From: Microscillaceae bacterium
GTDB taxonomy: Bacteria > Bacteroidota > Bacteroidia > Cytophagales > Microscillaceae
NCBI GenBank assembly: GCA_003449595.1
Contig: DMHB01000261.1
Span: 1-12,036 of the forward strand
DNA: 12,036 bases
Reading direction: 5' to 3'
The translations under genes and the position numbers were made by a program. The notes below the pieces were generated by a model. It did no database searches, was not told the DNA's origin, and worked only from the letters and a program-made list of their open reading frames with translations. This document shows positions 7,240-12,036 of this stretch, one piece after another. Positions within the stretch are counted from its first letter, which is position 1; each line of letters opens with the position of its first letter.

Positions 7240-7920
7240 TTAGCGTAGATCAACCACTTCTACACCCGGGTATTTTTTGGTGTCGAAATAGAAATAGTTC
7301 GGATTCTCTGTTACCACCTTGGGGTATTTGGTAAACTCGTACACCGAGTAGGTAATTTCGTTGCCATTCTTCTCATAGATTTGCCATTTTTTGATGGCCC
7401 CTGTATTCGCTCCGGCGTTCTTCTTGATAAACAAGAAAATTGTATGGTAGGAAACCTTGGTATCGGTGGGCGAAAGCCTGATTTTGTCATAAGTTCCGCC
7501 GTCAATAGCTACATTTTCTTGTTCGATGGCATACTTGAAACCTTTTTCATACAAGCTATAAACCTTGTTGGGGGTAATATCTTCTTCTTCGGGTTCATAG
7601 TTAGAAATATTTACCTCTTTGGCATCTTTCAAATACGTCCAAACGGTGCTGCCATCGTTGATGATTTCTTGGTTTTTGAGGATAAGGTGGTACTTGTTGC
7701 CTTGCACCACAATACTGCCATAATAACTTTCCTTGGTATTATATGCTTTGTTTTCAAGCGAGGAAGTAAATTTAATACGGTAGTAATCAATGGCTGAGTA
7801 GCGTGCCTTCGCACTTTCTAAGATAGTTTTGGCTTTGGGGTCATACTGTGCCCATGATGGAGAGGAAAAAAAAACTCCCACCATAAAAAATACAAAAAAT
7901 GATTTTTGCTTACGCGTCAT
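7240..7920 (-). CDS. lolA: LolA-family outer-membrane lipoprotein carrier protein
   Basis: Periplasmic chaperone that carries lipoproteins released from the inner membrane to the outer membrane in its hydrophobic half-barrel. The 226-residue protein has a clear Sec signal peptide: positive MTRKQK, hydrophobic core about 8-20, likely signal peptidase I cleavage after SWA (Ala24). The mature part follows the LolA pattern: an N-terminal helix (AKTILESAKARYSAI), then successive antiparallel strands rich in aromatic residues with YYGSIVVQGNKYHLIL and WTYLKDAKEVNI-like strands. Location supports the call, because it directly follows ftsK (17 bases), the same order as ftsK-lolA in E. coli and in many Bacteroidota. 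Sequence identity to proteobacterial LolA is low, so this rests on pattern and context. The ATG has an A/T-rich leader and no Shine-Dalgarno sequence. Confidence 0.87.
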   Translation of the reverse strand: MTRKQKSFFVFFMVGVFFSSPSWAQYDPKAKTILESAKARYSAIDYYRIKFTSSLENKAYNTKESYYGSIVVQGNKYHLILKNQEIINDGSTVWTYLKDAKEVNISNYEPEEEDITPNKVYSLYEKGFKYAIEQENVAIDGGTYDKIRLSPTDTKVSYHTIFLFIKKNAGANTGAIKKWQIYEKNGNEITYSVYEFTKYPKVVTENPNYFYFDTKKYPGVEVVDLR

Positions 7921-7937
7921 ATAATCTATATAATTTT

Positions 7938-10460
7938 TTACTTGTTCATGCTATTCAACAATCGTTCGAGGCTGTATTCATCCGGAATGAGTACTTCACG
8001 GGCTTTGCTTCCTTCAAAAGGACCAACGATACCGGCTTTTTCCAACTGGTCAATCAGTCTGCCGGCTCGGTTATACCCTAGTTTAAGTCTGCGCTGCAAC
8101 AACGATGTGCTGCCTTGCTGGTGCATTACAATGATACGGGCGGCCTCTTCAAACAAGGCATCGCGCTCCGACGAGTCAAAATCTTCATCGTTGCTATTAT
8201 TGTTCCGCTCCTCTTCTGTTACATATTCGGGTAGTTCATAAGGTGTTTGGTAGCCTTGCTGCCCGCCGATGTACTCACAAATGCTTTCTACCTCGGGGGT
8301 ATCCAAAAATGCGCCTTGCAAGCGAATCACCTCCGACCCCATCGAAAACAGCATATCGCCCATTCCGACCAACTGCTCGGCGCCGCCACTGTCTAAAATA
8401 GTGCGAGAGTCGATTTTAGAAGTAACTTTAAAAGACAGCCGCGCAGGAAAATTTGCCTTGATAATACCGGTAATAACATTGACCGAAGGCCGTTGGGTGG
8501 CTACAATGAGGTGGATGCCAACAGCACGCGCCAATTGCGCCAAGCGGGCAATGGGCTGCTCTACTTCTTTGCCGGCAGTCATCATCAAGTCGGCCAATTC
8601 GTCGATGACCAACACTATGTAAGGCATAAAAAAGTGCCCTTTGCGGGGATTTAGCCTGCGTTGCTGAAATTTGCGGTTGTATTCTTTCAGGTTTCGGCAA
8701 CCGGCCTCTTTCAGCAAATTGTACCGGTTTTCCATCTCGATACAAAGCGAATGAAGGGTATGAATCACCTTTTTATTATCGGTAATAATGGCTTCTTCTT
8801 CGCCTGGCAGCCTTGCCAAAAAGTGCCGCTCGATGGTGTTATACAAAGTCATCTCCACTTTTTTGGGGTCAACCAGTACAAACTTCAGCTCGGAAGGGTG
8901 TTTTTTGTATAGCAACGAAACCATAAACGTATTCAGCCCTACCGATTTACCCTGCCCGGTAGCCCCTGCAATGAGTAAGTGGGGCATTTTGGCCAAATCA
9001 GCCACAAAAACTTCATTGCTGATGGTCTTACCCAAAATAATAGGAAGGTCTTTGTCAGAATCTGTAAAAGCCTCATCCATCAACACGGCACGCATACCAA
9101 CCACCTCGCGACGCTTGTTGGGCACTTCAATCCCGATGGTTCCTTTGCCGGGAATAGGCGCAATGATACGGATGCCCAAAGCTGATAAACTGAGGGCGAT
9201 GTCGTCTTCTAAACTTTTGATTTTAGAAATGCGGACACCGGCTTCGGGAATAATTTCATACAAAGTAACCGTAGGCCCGATGGTCGCTTTGATCTGCGAA
9301 ATACCGATGCCGTAATTGCTGAGGGTTTCAACAATTCTATCTTTGTTGGCTTCTAACTCTTCGTTGGTTACTTGGCGTTTGCCTTGGGTATATTCGTTGA
9401 GCAAGTCTAACGTAGGCATTCTGTAATGCGCCAGCTCAAGGGTAGGGTCAAATTGTCCGCTTTCATTTACCAAATCTTGCCCGGTTACTTGCGTCAAAAA
9501 GGGATCTGGCTCAACAGCGTTAGGGTCAAATTCGATGTGGGCTTGTTTGCCGGGGTTGGCCACTTCGTCTGTTTCTTCGTCGAACGAGTCGGGCGTAATT
9601 TCTAATTCTAAGTTGAGGCGCTTGCTCTTAGGCGGTTGGGTTTTATTGAGTTTGGGCGTTTCAAAAACAGCTTCGTTGGGTATTTGTTCAGTTTCGGGCG
9701 TTGTGGTAACTTTTGTAGTAGCGGTGAAAGGCGTTGACAACTGTTCCTCATCAGCGTCGTCCTCATCGAACGCTTGGTTTTGCGATTTGCGCATCTGGCC
9801 TAACATATCGCTGCCTTGCTGCATTTTTTCGGTAAAAAAGGCAGAAATCTCAGTCCAATCGAAATAATTATTGACAAATAAAACCAAGGCCAACATCAGG
9901 ACGAAAAACGTGCCGATGCCAATCAACGACTGTAAAAATACGGCTATCTCGAAACCAATGCCCCCACTCCAAAAATTAACTTGTGCGTTGTTTTCAAAGA
10001 AATAGCCCATCAGGGTACTGATCCAAAACAAAAAGAAAACAATCAGCGCAAGGCTACGACCTACCGGGAAAATTTCAGTTTTGAAAGCTAATTTCCATCC
10101 GATGGAAAACAACACCGGCACAATGAGAAACGAGGCGATGCCAAACCAACGAAAAACCAACACGTGTGCTACGATGGCACCTGTCAGCCCCAGCCAGTTT
10201 TCTACTTCTTTGCCAGAGTCTTTTACGCTGCTACGCATAGCCATTTCTACCACGCTCTGGTCGTTTGCTCCACTAAAAAGGTAAGAAATAAAGGCAATCA
10301 TCAGACTGAAGGCACTTATCAACAAAAAGAGACCCAATCCCAACCGAATGCGCTCATCTTGTACAGCCATTCCAACCAGTTGAATCCAACCGCCGCCTTG
10401 ACCGGAAGCCTTGCGCTCTTGGTTTCTGAAAGAATTTTCGCGGTGTATCGTTTTTGCCAT
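7938..10460 (-). CDS. ftsK: DNA translocase FtsK/SpoIIIE
   Basis: Septum-anchored, ATP-driven double-stranded DNA pump that clears chromosome termini during division and activates XerCD recombination at dif. Domain order over 840 residues: an N-terminal membrane domain with hydrophobic segments at about 40-62, 89-126 (probably two), 137-155 and 169-200; an acidic and Thr/Pro-rich linker of about 140 residues (205-345); an alpha domain from about 350; the RecA-like motor with Walker A GATGQGKS (499-506) and Walker B VLVIDELADL (Asp620, Glu621); and a C-terminal winged-helix gamma domain (about 765-826) containing the STSLLQRRLKLGYNRAGRLI helix pair that reads the polarity sequences on DNA. The motor is complete. 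The linker is short compared with E. coli FtsK. The gene starts with ATG 13 bases after the pyrD stop and is followed by lolA, suggesting one transcript. Confidence 0.98.
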   Translation of the reverse strand: MAKTIHRENSFRNQERKASGQGGGWIQLVGMAVQDERIRLGLGLFLLISAFSLMIAFISYLFSGANDQSVVEMAMRSSVKDSGKEVENWLGLTGAIVAHVLVFRWFGIASFLIVPVLFSIGWKLAFKTEIFPVGRSLALIVFFLFWISTLMGYFFENNAQVNFWSGGIGFEIAVFLQSLIGIGTFFVLMLALVLFVNNYFDWTEISAFFTEKMQQGSDMLGQMRKSQNQAFDEDDADEEQLSTPFTATTKVTTTPETEQIPNEAVFETPKLNKTQPPKSKRLNLELEITPDSFDEETDEVANPGKQAHIEFDPNAVEPDPFLTQVTGQDLVNESGQFDPTLELAHYRMPTLDLLNEYTQGKRQVTNEELEANKDRIVETLSNYGIGISQIKATIGPTVTLYEIIPEAGVRISKIKSLEDDIALSLSALGIRIIAPIPGKGTIGIEVPNKRREVVGMRAVLMDEAFTDSDKDLPIILGKTISNEVFVADLAKMPHLLIAGATGQGKSVGLNTFMVSLLYKKHPSELKFVLVDPKKVEMTLYNTIERHFLARLPGEEEAIITDNKKVIHTLHSLCIEMENRYNLLKEAGCRNLKEYNRKFQQRRLNPRKGHFFMPYIVLVIDELADLMMTAGKEVEQPIARLAQLARAVGIHLIVATQRPSVNVITGIIKANFPARLSFKVTSKIDSRTILDSGGAEQLVGMGDMLFSMGSEVIRLQGAFLDTPEVESICEYIGGQQGYQTPYELPEYVTEEERNNNSNDEDFDSSERDALFEEAARIIVMHQQGSTSLLQRRLKLGYNRAGRLIDQLEKAGIVGPFEGSKAREVLIPDEYSLERLLNSMNK

Positions 10461-10473
10461 TTTTGTAATTTTA

Positions 10474-11553
10474 TTAAATAGACAATTGCGCGGACGAGAA
10501 AGGCATACTATTAGGCTGTTGTGCTTGTAGATTGGCTGCCAAAAATTGATTAATTTGTTTAACCAATTGGGGTCCTTCGTAAACCAACCCAGTGTAAATT
10601 TGCACCAAACAAGCGCCCGCTTGAAGTTTTTCTAAGGCATCTTGGCCCGATGCAATACCACCTACACCAATAATGGGCATTTGTTTATGGGTTTTGTTGC
10701 TAATATAACGAATAATTGCAGTTGATTTATCTTTCAATGGTTGCCCGCTCAGCCCTCCTGTTTCTTCCAAGTGTTTGTCGCCCGAAGTGGCCTTTGTCTT
10801 GTCTAAAGTAGTATTGCTGACAATCAATCCATTGATCTGGGTAAATTTAACAACTTCTATGATTTCATCCAATTGCGTTTCGCTCAAATCGGGTGCTATT
10901 TTCAATAAAATGGGCTTGGCTTTGTGCTGCTGCAAGGGGTGTTGCTGTAGCCCTTGCAAAATCGCCGTAAGGGCATCTTTTTCTTGCAAAGCCCGCAGGT
11001 TGGGGGTATTTGGCGAACTGACATTTACTGTAAAATAATCGACTACCGGATATAATTTTTCAAAAGCCCAAACATAGTCTTCCACGGCTTTTTCGTTGGG
11101 GGTATCTTTGTTTTTTCCGATGTTGCCCCCTACTAAAATATTGGATTTACGGTGTTTGAGCCTTGTTACTATTGCCTCGATGCCTTCGTTGTTGAAGCCC
11201 ATCCGGTTGATAAGCGCTTGGCTTTGTGGCAAACGAAACAGCCGTGGCTGTGGGTTACCCGCCTGTGGACGAGGCGTAACGGTGCCGATTTCTATAAATC
11301 CAAACCCTAAATTGCCCCAAAAATCGACCAATTCTGCATTTTTATCAAATCCTGCGGCTAATCCTACCGGATTGGGAAACGATAGCCCAAAGGCTTGGCG
11401 TGTAAGCGCAGGGTGTTTGTAGCCGAAAAAAGCCCTGAACAAAGCCCAAGCGCCCGGTAAATAGCGAAGCCACCGCAACAAAAGCATCGTAAGCCGGTGG
11501 GCCGTTTCGGCTGGTAGTTGAAAAAGAAGAGGCTTCAGTAAAAATTTATACAA
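10474..11553 (-). CDS. pyrD: Dihydroorotate dehydrogenase (quinone), class 2
   Basis: Fourth step of de novo pyrimidine synthesis: oxidises dihydroorotate to orotate with FMN and passes electrons to the quinone pool at the inner membrane. Class 2 features are all present: the N-terminal membrane-associating helices (residues 1-45, including the AETAHRLTM stretch), AAGFDKNAE (66-74) for FMN binding, NRMGFNN (116-122), the catalytic Ser180 in NVSSPNTPNLR (Cys would be expected in class 1), SNTTLDK (246-252), and the FMN phosphate site GVGGIASG (296-303). At 359 residues it is a normal length. The start is TTG: the frame opens after a TAA at 11578-11580, the eight codons between hold no ATG or GTG, and the TTG gives the family N-terminus (YKFLLKPLLF). 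An exact promoter lies just upstream. ftsK follows 13 bases after the stop. Confidence 0.98.
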   Translation of the reverse strand: MYKFLLKPLLFQLPAETAHRLTMLLLRWLRYLPGAWALFRAFFGYKHPALTRQAFGLSFPNPVGLAAGFDKNAELVDFWGNLGFGFIEIGTVTPRPQAGNPQPRLFRLPQSQALINRMGFNNEGIEAIVTRLKHRKSNILVGGNIGKNKDTPNEKAVEDYVWAFEKLYPVVDYFTVNVSSPNTPNLRALQEKDALTAILQGLQQHPLQQHKAKPILLKIAPDLSETQLDEIIEVVKFTQINGLIVSNTTLDKTKATSGDKHLEETGGLSGQPLKDKSTAIIRYISNKTHKQMPIIGVGGIASGQDALEKLQAGACLVQIYTGLVYEGPQLVKQINQFLAANLQAQQPNSMPFSSAQLSI

Positions 11554-11572
11554 AATGAAAACAATTAATGCG

Positions 11573-11602
11573 CAAATTTACATATTGTTAAAGAGCAAAC
11601 AA
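11573..11602 (-). promoter_or_regulatory. Bacteroidota housekeeping promoter of pyrD
   Basis: On the minus strand TTG (11600-11602), preceded by further T residues, is followed after exactly 19 bases by TAAATTTG (11573-11580). This is a perfect match to the TAnnTTTG -7 box and TTG -33 box of Bacteroidota sigma-A promoters at the preferred spacing. Transcription would begin roughly 7 bases after the -7 box, leaving a leader of about a dozen bases before the TTG start at 11553. It probably drives pyrD, ftsK and lolA. Confidence 0.75.
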
Positions 11603-11614
11603 AAACCCTGACGC

Positions 11615-12036
11615 ATGACGCACTTGCCAGATTTTGAAACACAAGAAATGCAATGGATGCACGACACTACTTTCTTGCTGACCAAAATACGCATTATGCA
11701 AAAAGTGGAACATTGGTTGGGTTTCTGTGCCGAAAAAATGCAGCCTTACCTCCAAGCGATGGCCACAAGACTGCCCGAAGGTTGTGCTGTCAAAGCCCGT
11801 AAAATTATCAAAGGAGAAAAATATTTAGAATTGCCTTATATGGTATTAGACCTGCCTCAATTTACACAAGGCGCTCGTTGGTTATTGATGCGGACGATGT
11901 TTCGCTGGGGTGGCGAGTTTAGTTGTAGTTTGTTGTTGCAAGATTTACCTGCCGTACACCGCGTTACGCCTGCTTTGTGGCAAACTTGGCAAGGCCAAGA
12001 CGTATTTCTGACTACCGCCCGCGACCCATGGGCTTA
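11615..12036 (+). CDS. Hypothetical protein, C-terminus cut by window edge
   Basis: An ATG at 11615 opens a frame of 140 codons that runs off the right edge. A TGA sits two codons upstream (11609-11611), so the start cannot be earlier, though Met12 or Met15 are alternatives. The visible part is rich in Trp, Met, Gln and Leu, with a helical N-terminal third (about 10-50) and a KARKIIKGEKYLELPYMVLD segment near residues 60-79. It has no signal peptide, no clear membrane helix and no motif I can tie to an enzyme. It looks like a cytoplasmic protein of unknown function. It is divergent from pyrD, with 61 bases between the two starts, and no separate promoter for it could be recognised. It is the only plus-strand gene here. 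Codon use resembles the neighbours. Confidence 0.75.
   Translation, partial: MTHLPDFETQEMQWMHDTTFLLTKIRIMQKVEHWLGFCAEKMQPYLQAMATRLPEGCAVKARKIIKGEKYLELPYMVLDLPQFTQGARWLLMRTMFRWGGEFSCSLLLQDLPAVHRVTPALWQTWQGQDVFLTTARDPWA

Noticed and set aside
8428..8745. Short alternative frames on both strands within ftsK (also 8788-9315 and 9535-9867)
   Set aside because: They overlap conserved motor-domain or linker coding sequence and show only shadow-type composition.
1..12036. Possible CRISPR arrays, tRNA or rRNA genes, insertion sequences, prophage or defence genes
   Set aside because: No gap exceeds about 77 bases and no direct-repeat array, transposase or integrase was seen; every long frame that is not a shadow is a housekeeping-type or hypothetical protein gene.

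Overview
The window looks like chromosomal DNA from a member of the Bacteroidota (Cytophagales-like by feel, not proven). The grounds are a Bacteroidota-type promoter (TTG, 19 bases, TAAATTTG) upstream of pyrD, A/T-rich leaders with no recognisable Shine-Dalgarno sequence before nearly every start codon, the ftsK-lolA gene pair, and typical Bacteroidota versions of the DacB, FtsK and PyrD proteins. Coding density is very high. The longest stretch without a gene is about 77 bases, so there is no room for hidden RNA genes, islands or arrays. Nothing indicates recent transfer, mobile elements or phage.

Ten of eleven genes lie on the minus strand. Read from the right edge leftward, in transcription order for that strand, they are: pyrD (quinone-linked dihydroorotate dehydrogenase, TTG start), ftsK (DNA translocase) and lolA (periplasmic lipoprotein carrier), spaced 13 and 17 bases apart and probably one unit driven by the pyrD promoter; then, after a 77-base gap with promoter-like boxes, an Fe(II)/2-oxoglutarate dioxygenase of the TauD/clavaminate-synthase type, a bile acid:sodium symporter (BASS) family transporter 4 bases later, a small MscS-type channel 37 bases later, and a glyoxalase/VOC-fold protein 13 bases later (GTG start); then a di-heme cytochrome c peroxidase/MauG-family lipoprotein, a DacB (PBP4-type) D-Ala-D-Ala carboxypeptidase, and finally a TPR plus single-transmembrane protein that runs off the left edge. 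At the right edge one plus-strand gene, divergent from pyrD, encodes an unrecognised protein cut by the window end.

Functionally this is a core-genome neighbourhood: pyrimidine synthesis, chromosome segregation, lipoprotein trafficking, wall maintenance, osmotic protection and peroxide defence. I found no new multi-gene system. The points most worth a second look are the tightly linked dioxygenase-transporter pair, the one-and-a-half-domain VOC protein, the unnamed TPR/membrane protein, and the non-ATG starts of pyrD and the VOC gene.
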